Source: Modestobacter sp. VKM Ac-2982 (lineage in GTDB: Bacteria > Actinomycetota > Actinomycetes > Mycobacteriales > Geodermatophilaceae). Taken from it: 64,000 bases of DNA. The stretch spans positions 496,001 to 560,000 of the forward strand of contig NZ_JAPVBL010000003.1 of the NCBI RefSeq assembly GCF_026967935.1. Reading direction: 5' to 3'. This document shows positions 1-9,489 of this stretch, one piece after another. Each line of letters starts with the position of its first letter. The stretch's first letter is position 1. A program made the translations under genes and the position numbers. The notes under the pieces are model-generated. The model saw nothing but the letters and a program-made list of their open reading frames with translations. It had not been told where the DNA came from and ran no database searches.

Positions 1-1972
1 TCAGCCACACCGCCCGGGTGCGCAGCTGGCGGGGGGGCAGGTCCAGCGGGAACTCGGCGAGGACCTCGCCGGTGCTCAGTCGCCGCCGCTGGTAGGCGAC
101 GACCTGGTTGGTGACGTCCACGACGCCGGTGTGCGCGGTGACGGTGCCCAGGTGGCGGGTGCGGTCGGTGGAGACGATCGACAGGTCGACGGTGTCGCGG
201 GCCACCGTCGTCCACTCCGGGCTCTCCGGGTGCACCACGGCGCACGCGTCCTCGACGTCGAGCTCGTCGACCACGTAGGTCTCGCCGCGGTGCACGTAGA
301 GCGCGCCGGTGTGCACGGTCGCGTGCGAGGCGTCGCCGTCGACGGTGCCCAGCAGCCGGCCGGTCGCGCCCTCGATGATCGACACCGGCGCGGCGCCGCT
401 GCCGCGGATGTCCACGTCCGGCCGGCCCCGTCCGGCCCAGTACCAGCCGGTGGGGCGGCTGCGCAGCAGCCCTTCGGTCACCAGCTCCCCGACCTGCGCC
501 TCGGCCACCTCGCCGCCGAAGTCGGACAGGTCGGCGTGGGTCAGGGGCAGCTCGGCGGCGGCGCAGCACAGCTGGGGCCCCAGCACGTAGGGGTTGGCCG
601 GGTCGGTGACGGTCGCCTCGACGGGCCGGCCGAACACCGCGCGCGGGTGGTGAGCCAGGTAGTGGTCCAGCGGGTCGTCCCGGGCGACGAACACGACCAG
701 CGACTCGCGCTGGGCCCGTCCGGCCCGTCCAGCCTGCTGCCACATCGAGGCCAGGGTGCCCGGGTAGCCGGCGAGCACGACGGCGTCGAGCCCGGCGATG
801 TCGATCCCGAGCTCCAGGGCGTTCGTGGTCGCCACGCCCAGCAGGTCGCCGGTCGACAGGGCTCGTTCCAGCTCCCGGCGCTCCTCGGGCAGGTAACCCC
901 CGCGGTAGGAGTCCACCCGGGACACCAGGTCGCCCCGGCCCCGGGAACGGAGGACGGCCCGGGCCTGCTCGGCGACGGACTCCGCGCCGCGGCGGGAGCG
1001 CACGAACGCCAGCGTGCGGGCGTTCTGCTCGACCAGGTCGGCCAGCAGCCCCGCCGCATCGGCTGCCGCCGACCGGCGCAGGGGGGCGCCGTGCTCACCG
1101 GTCCGCTCCGTCAGCGGTGGCTCCCACAGCGCGAAGGTCGCGCCCGGACGCGGCGAGCCGTCCTCGGTCACCGCCGTCACCGGGGCACCGACCAGCCGGC
1201 CGGCGGCCAGCGCGGGGTCCGCCACGGTCGCCGACGCCAGGACGAACACCGGGTCGGCGCCGTAGCGGCGGCAGATCCGCCGCAGTCGGCGCAGCACGTG
1301 CCCGACGTGCGAGCCGAACACGCCCCGGTAGGCGTGGCACTCGTCCACGACCACGTAGGCGACCCGGCGCAACGTGCTGGACCACTTCTGGTGGGCCGGG
1401 AGGACGCCGCGGTGCAGCATGTCCGGGTTGGTCACGATCCAGCGCGAGTGCCGCCGCACCCACTCGCGCTCCTCCATCGGGGTGTCGCCGTCGTAGGCCG
1501 CCGGCCGCACCGAGGGGTCGGCCAGGGCAGCGACGGAGGCCAGCTGGTCCCGGGCGAGCGCCTTGGTGGGGGCGAGGTAGAGGACGCACGCCCGCGGGTC
1601 GTCGGCGAGCGCGGTCAGCGCGGGCAGTTGGTAGGCCAGGGACTTCCCCGACGCCGTCCCGGTGGCGACGACGACGTGGCTGCCGGCCCGGGCCAGCTCC
1701 GCCGCCTCGACCTGGTGGCTGAACGGCGCCGGCACCCCGCGTTCGGCCAGCCGGGCCCGCAGCGGCGCGCCGACCCAGTCCGGCCACTCCGCCAGTCGGC
1801 TGGGGCGGGCCGGCAGTCGGTGGACGTGGGTCACGGGGTCGTCGTCGGCGGCGGTGCCGGACAGCAGGGCCTCGAGCAGGTCGGTGCCCGGCAGTGCGCC
1901 ACCGGCCGGGTCGGGCGCCGGCGCCGATGGCACGTCCGCCGATCGCCGGACGGAGTGCAGGGACGTCACCAC
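1..1972 (-). CDS. DEAD/DEAH-box DNA/RNA helicase of the Rv3649 type, C-terminus cut by window edge
   Basis: Superfamily 2 helicase that should couple ATP hydrolysis to nucleic-acid unwinding in the cytoplasm. The visible 657 residues hold a Q-motif region (PFSHQ near residue 87), Walker A ATGTASGKS at 103-111, a DEAH-type Walker B read as DECH at 210-213, the LASATV motif III, and a C-terminal RecA-like half containing QQAGRAGRAQ. The frame is still open at base 1, so the C-terminal part (often a DUF1998-like zinc module in this family) lies outside the window. GTG at 1972 is taken as start; a second GTG at 1969 is equally possible. It is divergent from hppA across a 193-bp gap that contains a CRP-type palindrome. 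In mycobacteria the related gene also lies close to topA. The exact physiological substrate is unknown. Confidence 0.88.
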   Translation of the reverse strand, partial: MVTSLHSVRRSADVPSAPAPDPAGGALPGTDLLEALLSGTAADDDPVTHVHRLPARPSRLAEWPDWVGAPLRARLAERGVPAPFSHQVEAAELARAGSHVVVATGTASGKSLAYQLPALTALADDPRACVLYLAPTKALARDQLASVAALADPSVRPAAYDGDTPMEEREWVRRHSRWIVTNPDMLHRGVLPAHQKWSSTLRRVAYVVVDECHAYRGVFGSHVGHVLRRLRRICRRYGADPVFVLASATVADPALAAGRLVGAPVTAVTEDGSPRPGATFALWEPPLTERTGEHGAPLRRSAAADAAGLLADLVEQNARTLAFVRSRRGAESVAEQARAVLRSRGRGDLVSRVDSYRGGYLPEERRELERALSTGDLLGVATTNALELGIDIAGLDAVVLAGYPGTLASMWQQAGRAGRAQRESLVVFVARDDPLDHYLAHHPRAVFGRPVEATVTDPANPYVLGPQLCCAAAELPLTHADLSDFGGEVAEAQVGELVTEGLLRSRPTGWYWAGRGRPDVDIRGSGAAPVSIIEGATGRLLGTVDGDASHATVHTGALYVHRGETYVVDELDVEDACAVVHPESPEWTTVARDTVDLSIVSTDRTRHLGTVTAHTGVVDVTNQVVAYQRRRLSTGEVLAEFPLDLPPRQLRTRAVWL

Positions 1973-2030
1973 CCCACTGTCACACCGGCGCGCAAGCCGC
2001 TGCCGGGACAGCGGGCCGAATGACGCTGAG

Positions 2031-2046
2031 TGTGAACGGGATCACA
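2031..2046. promoter_or_regulatory. CRP/GlxR-type cAMP-receptor binding site
   Basis: The sequence TGTGAACGGGATCACA is a perfect TGTGA-N6-TCACA palindrome, the consensus bound by CRP-family regulators in enterobacteria and by mycobacterial CRP (Rv3676) and corynebacterial GlxR. It lies in the divergent gap, 59 bp before the helicase start and 120 bp before the hppA start, so it could act on either gene. Binding is inferred from the sequence only. Confidence 0.65.
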
Positions 2047-2165
2047 TCGAGGTCTGGCGGCGGGCCCACCTCCTGCGGCACAGTGCGTCCCACGCCGGGC
2101 CCTCCCCGAGCGAGAGCCCGGGGGTGGCTGGCCGGTGCGCGCCCCGCCTCGCCTCGGAGGAACAC

Positions 2166-4427
2166 ATGCCCGACACCGACCTGTCCGGAGGGGACCTCGC
2201 CCTGGTGGCGATCGCTCTCCTCATCTCCCTCGCCGCCCTCGGCTTCGCCGCCTGGCTGGTCCGCGCCGTCCTGGCCGCAGATCAGGGCACGGCGTCGATG
2301 CAGGAGATCGCGAAGGCGATCCAGGAGGGCGCCGGGGCCTATCTGAGACGGCAGTACCGGACGCTCGCCGTGTTCGCCGTCATCGTCTTCGGGTTGCTGC
2401 TCCTGCTCCCGGTCGCCGAGGGCGGGCTGGGCACCCGGTTGGGTCGCGCGGCCTTCTTCCTCGTCGGTGCCGGGTTCTCCGCCGCGGTCGGGTTCATCGG
2501 GATGACCCTGGCCACCCGCGGCAATGTCCGGGTCGCGGCCGCCGCGGCCGCCGGCGGGCACCGGCCGGCCTTCCGCATCGCGTTCCGCACCGGCGGCGTC
2601 TGCGGGATGATCACCGTCGGTCTGGGGCTGTTCGGGGCCTCGCTGGCCCTGCTGCTCTTCCAGGAGACCGCCCCGATCGTGCTGGAGGGGTTCGGCTTCG
2701 GCGGGGCGCTGCTGGCGATGTTCATGCGCGTCGGGGGCGGCATCTTCACCAAGGCCGCCGACGTCGGTGCCGACCTGGTCGGCAAGGTCGAGGCCGGCAT
2801 CCCGGAGGACGATCCGCGCAACGCGGCGACGATCGCGGACAACGTCGGGGACAACGTCGGCGACTGCGCCGGCATGGCCGCCGACCTCTTCGAGTCCTAC
2901 GCGGTGACGCTGGTGGCCGCGCTGATCCTCGGCCAGATCTTCTTCGGTCCCGTGGGGATGGTGTTCCCGCTGGTGGTGGCCGCGATCGGGGTGATCGCCT
3001 CCGTGGTCGGCATTCTGGCCAGCAACCCCAGCAGCAACGACCGGAACTGGATGGCCCCGATCAACCGCGGCTTCTTCCTCTCCGCCGCCGTCTCCCTGGT
3101 GCTGGTCGCGGCGGCGGCGTTCACCATCCTGCCGACGATCTCCGACGGTCTGGACATCGCGGTCAGCCCGCAGGTGCTCGGTTTCCTCTCCGTGCTCATC
3201 GGCATCGTGCTGGCCGCCGCGATCCAGCAGCTCACCGGCTACTTCACCGAGACCTCCCGCCGGCCCGTCCGCGACGTCGGCCGCAGCTCGCTCACCGGTC
3301 CGGCCACGGTGATCCTCTCCGGCATCTCCCTGGGCCTGGAGTCGGCCGTCTACGCGGCGCTGCTCATCGGCACCGCCGTCTACGGCGCCTTCCTCATCGG
3401 CGGCGCCGCGGCGCTCTACGCGGTCGCGCTGGCCGGCTGCGGGCTGCTCACCACCGCCGGGGTGATCGTCTCGATGGACACCTTCGGCCCGGTCAGCGAC
3501 AACGCGCAGGGCATCGCGGAGATGTCCGGGGACATCGACGCCGAGGGCGCCCAGGTGCTCACCGACCTGGACGCGGTCGGCAACACCACCAAGGCGATCA
3601 CCAAGGGCATCGCGATCGCCACCGCCGTGCTGGCGGCCACCGCCCTGTTCGGCTCCTACAACGCCAGCCTGATCGTCGCGCTGGACGAGGCCGGGTCAGG
3701 CCTCGGGAACGCCCTCACCCTGGTCTCCCCGAACAACGTCGTCGGCGCGGTCGTCGGCGCCGCCGTCGTCTTCCTCTTCTCCGGGCTGGCGATCAACGCG
3801 GTGTCGCGTGCCGCCGGCCGGGTCGTGTTCGAGGTGCGCGAGCAGTTCCGCACGCACCCCGGGATCATGGACTACAGCGAGCGCCCCGACTACAGCCGTG
3901 TGGTCGACATCTGCACCCGGGACTCGCTGCGGGAACTGACCACCCCTGGCCTGCTCGCCGTGCTGGCGCCGGTCGCGGTCGGCTTCGGCCTCGGGTTCGG
4001 CCCGCTGGCCGCCTACCTGGTCGGTGCGATCGCCACCGGCACCCTGATGGCGGTGTTCCTGGCCAACTCCGGCGGAGCCTGGGACAACGCCAAGAAGATG
4101 GTCGAGGACGGCGCGCACGGCGGGAAGGGCAGTCCGGCGCACGAGGCGACCATCATCGGCGACACCGTGGGCGACCCGTTCAAGGACACCGCCGGCCCGG
4201 CCATCAACCCGTTGCTCAAGGTGATGAACCTGGTCGCGCTGCTGATCGCCCCGGCCGTCGTCGGGCTGTCCGTCGGCGAGGGCGCCAACACCGCGCTGCG
4301 GCTGTCGATCGCCGTCGGTGCGGTCCTGGTGATCGTGGTGGCCATCGTGGTCAGCAAGCGGCGGTCCAGCGTCGTGGGCGGCGAGACCGACACCCCGGCC
4401 GAGACGCTCACCGAGCAGGCGTTCTGA
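2166..4427 (+). CDS. hppA: K+-insensitive pyrophosphate-energized proton pump
   Basis: Membrane-integral pyrophosphatase of 753 residues that hydrolyses inorganic pyrophosphate and moves protons across the plasma membrane. Around 15-16 hydrophobic helices alternate with conserved acidic loops. The signature loop DVGADLVGKVE is followed by the DNVGDNVGDCAGMAADLFES substrate site, and the C-terminal GDTVGDPFKDT loop completes it. The segment GNTTKAITKG has Lys where K+-dependent pumps have Ala and Thr where they have Gly, which marks the K+-independent subtype. The ATG at 2166 has a GGAGG five bases upstream; longer readings in this frame run into the antisense helicase. Presumed control by the CRP-type site upstream is inference. 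A soluble pyrophosphatase is encoded 10 kb away at 14382-14876. Confidence 0.96.
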   Translation: MPDTDLSGGDLALVAIALLISLAALGFAAWLVRAVLAADQGTASMQEIAKAIQEGAGAYLRRQYRTLAVFAVIVFGLLLLLPVAEGGLGTRLGRAAFFLVGAGFSAAVGFIGMTLATRGNVRVAAAAAAGGHRPAFRIAFRTGGVCGMITVGLGLFGASLALLLFQETAPIVLEGFGFGGALLAMFMRVGGGIFTKAADVGADLVGKVEAGIPEDDPRNAATIADNVGDNVGDCAGMAADLFESYAVTLVAALILGQIFFGPVGMVFPLVVAAIGVIASVVGILASNPSSNDRNWMAPINRGFFLSAAVSLVLVAAAAFTILPTISDGLDIAVSPQVLGFLSVLIGIVLAAAIQQLTGYFTETSRRPVRDVGRSSLTGPATVILSGISLGLESAVYAALLIGTAVYGAFLIGGAAALYAVALAGCGLLTTAGVIVSMDTFGPVSDNAQGIAEMSGDIDAEGAQVLTDLDAVGNTTKAITKGIAIATAVLAATALFGSYNASLIVALDEAGSGLGNALTLVSPNNVVGAVVGAAVVFLFSGLAINAVSRAAGRVVFEVREQFRTHPGIMDYSERPDYSRVVDICTRDSLRELTTPGLLAVLAPVAVGFGLGFGPLAAYLVGAIATGTLMAVFLANSGGAWDNAKKMVEDGAHGGKGSPAHEATIIGDTVGDPFKDTAGPAINPLLKVMNLVALLIAPAVVGLSVGEGANTALRLSIAVGAVLVIVVAIVVSKRRSSVVGGETDTPAETLTEQAF

Positions 4428-4545
4428 CCGGGTTGTGGAGAGCGGCACCGGGTGTGGACGGCGGGCCCCGGGAGGTGCGCCGAGGTCCCTAGCGTCCCTC
4501 CCGCCGGTCCCGCCCGGGGCCGTGGTCCGTCGCCGGGAGGCACGT

Positions 4546-4869
4546 GTGTCCGATCTGATCGACGTCCACCTCGATGCCCTCGGGGCACTGCTCGGCGAGC
4601 TGACCGCGCTCGGCGCAGAACTCGGCGAGGAGGCGGGGCTGTGCGCCTCGGCGGGGCGGGCGCTGGGCACCGCGCTGGAGGGGGAGGCGGCGGAGTCGAC
4701 AGCCGCGACCGGCGCGGCGTGGACCGACCTGGTCACCACGCTGGCCGCGCGCACCCTGGCCGTCGCCGCCACGCTGGCGACCGCGCTGGAGTCCTACCGG
4801 GCCTTCGACGTCGGCCTGGCGGGGCAGCTCGGTGGTGACGGCGGTGGCCGGGTCCGGGTGTCGCGGTGA
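4546..4869 (+). CDS. Small helical protein, probable WXG100-like partner of the next gene
   Basis: A 107-residue protein of unknown function, almost entirely Ala/Leu/Glu-rich amphipathic helix, with a WTDL segment in the middle where a helical hairpin could turn. There is no signal peptide or membrane segment. The GTG start at 4546 follows GGGAGG by five bases. Its stop codon overlaps the GTG of the DUF1023 hydrolase gene (GTGA), so the two are probably translationally coupled. Small helical proteins paired with a WXG-containing partner are typical of type VII secretion substrates; applying that here is inference from length, composition and context, not from a clear family match. Confidence 0.7.
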   Translation: MSDLIDVHLDALGALLGELTALGAELGEEAGLCASAGRALGTALEGEAAESTAATGAAWTDLVTTLAARTLAVAATLATALESYRAFDVGLAGQLGGDGGGRVRVSR

Positions 4870-6395
4870 CGACGACGGCAGTCATCGCCGGCTGGGACGT
4901 CCCGCAGCTGCGGGGAGCGGTGGTCACCCTCGGGGTGCTGACCGATCGACTCGAGCCCTGGCGGGGGCGGCTGGACGAGCTGGGCCGTCAGCTCGGGGCC
5001 GCGGGGTCCTGGTCCGGTCCGGCTGGCACGGCGGCCGCGGCGGCGCTCGTCGAGCTCTCGACGATCACCTCCGGCGTCGGTGGGGCGCTGGCCGCCTCGC
5101 TGGCCGACCTGACCGGGCTGACCGCCGCGGCGGACGAGGCGCAGGAGCTCGCCGCCGAGGCCCTGGCGGTCGCCGCGGCCGGCGGGGTCGGTCTGGACGG
5201 CGCCGGTCGGGCGGTCGGGGTCCCCGCCCCACCTCACCCGGCCATGGCACCGGACCAGCTGGCCGACGTGGAGGCCGCCCGCGGCGCCGCAGTGCTCGCC
5301 GAGGAGAGAGCCGAGGGGGCCCGTGTCGCGGCGGTTCGGGCGGCGGCGTGCGCCCGGGCCGCCCGGGAGCCGCTGCTCCGGCTCGGTGCGGTCGACGTCC
5401 CGGTACCGGACCGCTTCGCCGACCTGGTGGACCGGTTGCTGCCGGTGCGGGCGCCGCAGGTGCCGGCCACCGCCGGTCCGCGGGGCGCCGCGGCCTGGTG
5501 GGCCGGTCTGACGGCGGCCGGGCAGCTGCAGGCGATCGACGGGCAGCCGGGTGCGGTCGGCGCCCTGGACGGTCTGCCGGCCTGGGCCCGCGACCGGGCG
5601 AACCGGGCGAACCTGGCCGCGGCGCTGCAGCACCTCCCGCCGGGGTCGGTCGGCCACGACACCGCCCGCGTCGTGCAGCGCACCCTGACCGGGCTGGTGG
5701 ACGCCGGCTCCGTGGCGCAGCTCCTCCAGTTCGACCCCGCCACCGGCCTGGTGGCGCTGTCCGTCGGCGACCTGGACACCGCTGCCGCCGTGGGTGTCCT
5801 GGTCCCGGGGGTCGAGACCACGGTCGGCGACGACCTGCCCGGTCTGGTCGGTGACGCCCGGGACGTCGCGGCGGCCGCTGCGGTGGCGGCCCCGGGCCTG
5901 GCCGTGGCGACGGTCGCCTGGCTGGGCTACCGGACACCCCGGTGGTTCACCTCGGTCTCCGAGCACACCTCCCGGCGCGGGGGCCGCGACCTGGACAGTG
6001 CGTTGGACGGGCTGGCCGCCAGTCGTGCTGCCCGGGCCGCCGGGCCGGCACCGCGGACGACCGTGCTGGCGCACAGCTACGGGACGGTCGTCACCGGGGA
6101 GGCGGCGCGAGCGCCAGGACGGCTGGCCGCGGACGCCGTCGTCCTGCTGGGCAGCCCCGGGACGGGCACGGGCACCGCGGCGGGGCTGGAGGCGGCGGAG
6201 GTCTACGGCGCCTGGTCGGCGGCCGACCCGATCGCCTGGTCCGGCTGGTACGGAGCCGGCCCGTTCGACACGAGGTTCGGCGACGTCCCCCTGCCGACCG
6301 AGCCGACCCAGGGACACACCCAGTACTACGACCGCGACCGCCCGACCCTGGCCGCCGTCGGCGCGGTCGTGGTCGGCCCGTGGGCGCCGCGATGA
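4866..6395 (+). CDS. DUF1023-type alpha/beta hydrolase with N-terminal WXG-like helical region
   Basis: A 509-residue protein. The N-terminal part (about residues 10-110) is helical and carries a WSG tripeptide at 49-51, resembling the turn of WXG100/ESX substrates. The C-terminal third is a DUF1023 alpha/beta hydrolase: LAHSYGT places the nucleophile at Ser404, followed by LLGSPGTG, an ADP segment for the acid, and GHTQYYD for the catalytic His. The middle is Ala-rich with no recognised domain. The substrate is not known; lipid or ester substrates have been proposed for the family. The start overlaps the stop of the small helical protein. The pair sits between hppA and topA and is not needed for either neighbour's function. 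Confidence 0.82.
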   Translation: MTTTAVIAGWDVPQLRGAVVTLGVLTDRLEPWRGRLDELGRQLGAAGSWSGPAGTAAAAALVELSTITSGVGGALAASLADLTGLTAAADEAQELAAEALAVAAAGGVGLDGAGRAVGVPAPPHPAMAPDQLADVEAARGAAVLAEERAEGARVAAVRAAACARAAREPLLRLGAVDVPVPDRFADLVDRLLPVRAPQVPATAGPRGAAAWWAGLTAAGQLQAIDGQPGAVGALDGLPAWARDRANRANLAAALQHLPPGSVGHDTARVVQRTLTGLVDAGSVAQLLQFDPATGLVALSVGDLDTAAAVGVLVPGVETTVGDDLPGLVGDARDVAAAAAVAAPGLAVATVAWLGYRTPRWFTSVSEHTSRRGGRDLDSALDGLAASRAARAAGPAPRTTVLAHSYGTVVTGEAARAPGRLAADAVVLLGSPGTGTGTAAGLEAAEVYGAWSAADPIAWSGWYGAGPFDTRFGDVPLPTEPTQGHTQYYDRDRPTLAAVGAVVVGPWAPR

Positions 6396-6497
6396 CCTGC
6401 GGATCGGTGCGGGGAACAGTGAGCGACGTCATCCGTTGGAGGTGGACCAGCCGGGGCGTTCCGGTTCACCGCTCGGCCTCCTGGTCCGGTCGTGGCC

Positions 6498-6503
6498 TAC
6501 CGT
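6498..6503 (+). promoter_or_regulatory. Putative -10 box for topA
   Basis: TACCGT matches the actinobacterial TANNNT -10 consensus. It would give a leader of about 80 nt before the topA GTG. No good -35 box is seen. Confidence 0.4.
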
Positions 6504-6591
6504 GGCGTCGCCGAGCGGGTACAGCTCGCTCTGCCCCGTGCGCCGCCGGGTCCTCCCCGGCGAATGCACCAGCACCCTCGACAGGAGCACC

Positions 6592-9456
6592 GTGCCGCCC
6601 ACCAAGACCACGAAGTCAGCCACCAGCACCGGCGACCGCGCGCCGCGCAAGCGTGCCGTCGCGGCCGGAGGCAAGCCGCTGGTCATCGTGGAGTCGCCGA
6701 CCAAGGCGAACAAGATCGCTGGGTACCTCGGCAGTGACTACGTCGTCGAGGCCAGCGTCGGGCACATCCGTGACCTCCCGCGCAACGCCGCCGACGTGCC
6801 CGCCGCACACAAGGGCGAGTCGTGGGCCCGGCTCGGTGTCGACGTCGACCACGGCTTCGCCCCGCTCTACGTGGTCAGCCCGGACCGGCGGCAGCAGGTG
6901 ACCCGGTTGAAGCAGCTGGTCAAGGAAGCCAGCGAGATCTACCTCGCCACCGATGAGGACCGCGAGGGCGAGGCCATCGCCTGGCACCTGATCGACACGC
7001 TCAAGCCGACCGTGCCGATCCGCCGGATGGTGTTCCACGAGATCACCCGCGAGGCGATCGCCCGCGCCGTGGCGAACCCGCGGGAACTGGACACCGCGCT
7101 GGTCGACGCCCAGGAGACCCGCCGCATCCTCGACCGGCTCTACGGCTACGAGGTCTCCCCGGTGCTGTGGAAGAAGGTCCTCCCCAAGCTGTCGGCCGGC
7201 CGGGTGCAGTCGGTCGCCACCCGCATCGTCGTGGAGCGCGAGCGCGCCCGGATGCGGTTCACCGCCGCGGACTACTGGAGCCTCGACGGCGTCTTCGAGG
7301 TCGCCGAACGGCGCGCCGCGACCGACGCGGGGGAGCCGACCACCCTGCGGGCCCGGCTGGTGACCGTGGACGACAGCCGGGTCGCCACCGGCCGCGACTT
7401 CGACGCCGACACCGGCACCGTGACCAGCGACGTCGTCCACCTGGACGAGGCCGGTGCCCGCGGCCTGGCGGCACGCCTGGAGGGCCGGCCGGTCTCGGTC
7501 AGCCGGGTCGACGAGCGGGACTACACCCGCAAGCCCTACGCCCCCTTCATCACCTCCAGCCTGCAGATGGAGGCCGGCCGGAAGCTCGGCTGGTCCTCCG
7601 CCCAGGTGATGCGGGTCGCCCAGCGGCTGTACGAGAACGGCCACATCACCTACATGCGGACCGACTCGACCAACCTGTCGAACGAGGCGATCACCGCCGC
7701 CCGCCGGCAGGCCGCCGAGCTGTACGGCGACGCCTACGTGCCGGCGGAGCCGCGCCGGTACGACAAGAAGGCCAAGGGCGCCCAAGAGGCGCACGAGGCG
7801 ATCCGCCCGGCCGGTGACTCCTTCCGCACCCCCGGGCAGCTGGCCGGCCAGCTCGCCCGCGACGAGTTCCGGCTCTACGAGCTGATCTGGCAGCGCACCA
7901 TCGCCTCGCAGATGGCCAACGCCGTCGGCAAGACGCTGAGCATCCGGCTCGCCGGCAGCTCGAGCACCGGTGAGGCCGTCGAGTTCACCGCCTCCGGGCG
8001 GACGATCACCTTCCCCGGGTTCCTGCGGGCCTACGTCGAGGGCAAGGACGAGGGCTCCGGCAACGACGACGAGGCCGACGACAGCGAGCGCCGGCTGCCG
8101 CGCGTCGAGCAGGGGCAGCGGCTGGACACCCGGGAGCTGGACCCCAAGGGGCACACCACCAGCCCCCCGGCGCGCTACACCGAGCCGAGCCTCACCGCCC
8201 GCCTCCAGGAGCTGGAGATCGGCCGGCCCTCGACGTACGCGTCGATCATGCAGACGATCCAGGACCGGGGGTACGTCTGGAAGAAGGGCTCGGCGCTGGT
8301 CCCGTCCTTCGTCGCCTTCGCCGTGATGAACCTGCTCGAGCAGCACTTCGCTCAGCTGGTCGACTACGACTTCACCGCGTCGCTGGAACGCGAGCTCGAC
8401 GAGATCGCCGCCGGGCAGCTGGGCCGGGTCGACTGGCTCACCGAGTTCTACTTCGGTGGCGAGGGCCGGCACGCCGGCGGCATCGGTGCCTCCGGTGGGC
8501 TGAAGTCCGTCGTCGGCCAGCGGCTGGAGGAGATCGACGCCCGCGGCGTCAACTCCATCCCGTTGCGGGCGGTGGCGCCCGACGGCGAGCCCGTGGTCGT
8601 GCGGGTCGGCCGGTACGGGCCCTACCTGCAGGCCGGCGGCGAGGACGGCGCGCGGGTGAGCCTCCCCGAGGACATCGCGCCCGACGAGCTGACGACCGAG
8701 CGTGTCACCGAGCTGCTGAACGCCCCCTCCTCGGACCGGGAGCTGGGCACCGACCCGGAGTCCGGGTTCCCGGTGGCGGTGAAGGCGGGCCGCTACGGCC
8801 CCTACGTCACCACGGTGGTGCCCGAGGGCAGCAAGGAGACCTCGCGGACCGCCAGCCTGTTCAAGACGATGACGCCGGAGACCGTCACCCTGGAGCAGGC
8901 GCTGAAGCTGCTCACCCTGCCGCGCACCATCGGCAAGGACGCCGAGGGCGCGGAGATCCAGGCGCTCAACGGCCGGTACGGGCCCTACATCAAGAAGGGC
9001 ACCGACTCGCGCTCGCTGGAGAGCGAGGACGCGCTCTTCACGATCACCCTCGACGAGGCGCTGGCGATCTTCGCGCAGCCCAAGCAGCGGGGCCGGGCTG
9101 CGGCCAAGGCGCCGCTCAAGGAGCTGGGCGCGGACCCGGTCAGCCAGGGGCAGGTCACGGTGCGCGAGGGCCGCTTCGGCCCCTACGTCACCGACGGTGA
9201 GGTCAACGCCAGCCTGCGCAAGGGCGACGAGGTCGAGACGATCACCCTGGAGCGGGCGGCCGAACTGCTCGCCGACCGCCGTGAGCGGGCGCCGGTGAAG
9301 AAGAAGGCGGCCAAGAAGACCGCTGCGAAGAAGGCGCCGGCGAAGAAGGCCACCGCCAAGAAGGCCACCGCGAAGAAGACGACGGCGAAGAAGACGGCCG
9401 CCGAGCCGGCACAGGCCGCCTCCGAGGTCGAGGAGCGGGTCCCGGCCGGCAGCTGA
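6592..9456 (+). CDS. topA: DNA topoisomerase I (type IA)
   Basis: Relaxes negatively supercoiled DNA through a 5'-phosphotyrosyl intermediate; 954 residues. The TOPRIM domain begins at about residue 27 (VIVESPTKANKI) and contains DEDREGE. The catalytic Tyr is in ITYMRTDSTN at about residue 354. Several C-terminal repeats of the type GRYGPY follow (about residues 670-890); these replace zinc fingers in actinobacterial TopA. The last 50 residues are a Lys/Ala tail (KKAAKKTAAKK and similar), known in mycobacteria to support processive strand passage. The GTG at 6592 follows CAGGAG; open sequence upstream in the same frame overlaps the hydrolase gene and is not protein-like. TopA is normally essential. 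Confidence 0.96.
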   Translation: MPPTKTTKSATSTGDRAPRKRAVAAGGKPLVIVESPTKANKIAGYLGSDYVVEASVGHIRDLPRNAADVPAAHKGESWARLGVDVDHGFAPLYVVSPDRRQQVTRLKQLVKEASEIYLATDEDREGEAIAWHLIDTLKPTVPIRRMVFHEITREAIARAVANPRELDTALVDAQETRRILDRLYGYEVSPVLWKKVLPKLSAGRVQSVATRIVVERERARMRFTAADYWSLDGVFEVAERRAATDAGEPTTLRARLVTVDDSRVATGRDFDADTGTVTSDVVHLDEAGARGLAARLEGRPVSVSRVDERDYTRKPYAPFITSSLQMEAGRKLGWSSAQVMRVAQRLYENGHITYMRTDSTNLSNEAITAARRQAAELYGDAYVPAEPRRYDKKAKGAQEAHEAIRPAGDSFRTPGQLAGQLARDEFRLYELIWQRTIASQMANAVGKTLSIRLAGSSSTGEAVEFTASGRTITFPGFLRAYVEGKDEGSGNDDEADDSERRLPRVEQGQRLDTRELDPKGHTTSPPARYTEPSLTARLQELEIGRPSTYASIMQTIQDRGYVWKKGSALVPSFVAFAVMNLLEQHFAQLVDYDFTASLERELDEIAAGQLGRVDWLTEFYFGGEGRHAGGIGASGGLKSVVGQRLEEIDARGVNSIPLRAVAPDGEPVVVRVGRYGPYLQAGGEDGARVSLPEDIAPDELTTERVTELLNAPSSDRELGTDPESGFPVAVKAGRYGPYVTTVVPEGSKETSRTASLFKTMTPETVTLEQALKLLTLPRTIGKDAEGAEIQALNGRYGPYIKKGTDSRSLESEDALFTITLDEALAIFAQPKQRGRAAAKAPLKELGADPVSQGQVTVREGRFGPYVTDGEVNASLRKGDEVETITLERAAELLADRRERAPVKKKAAKKTAAKKAPAKKATAKKATAKKTTAKKTAAEPAQAASEVEERVPAGS

Positions 9457-9489
9457 CGGAGCCGGACGGGCGGGTCGGAGGGAGGCCGG

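Noticed and set aside
131-2023. Long plus-strand open frame opposite the helicase
   Set aside because: Arg/Gly/Pro-rich composition typical of an antisense shadow in high-GC DNA; the minus strand encodes intact helicase motifs across the same bases.
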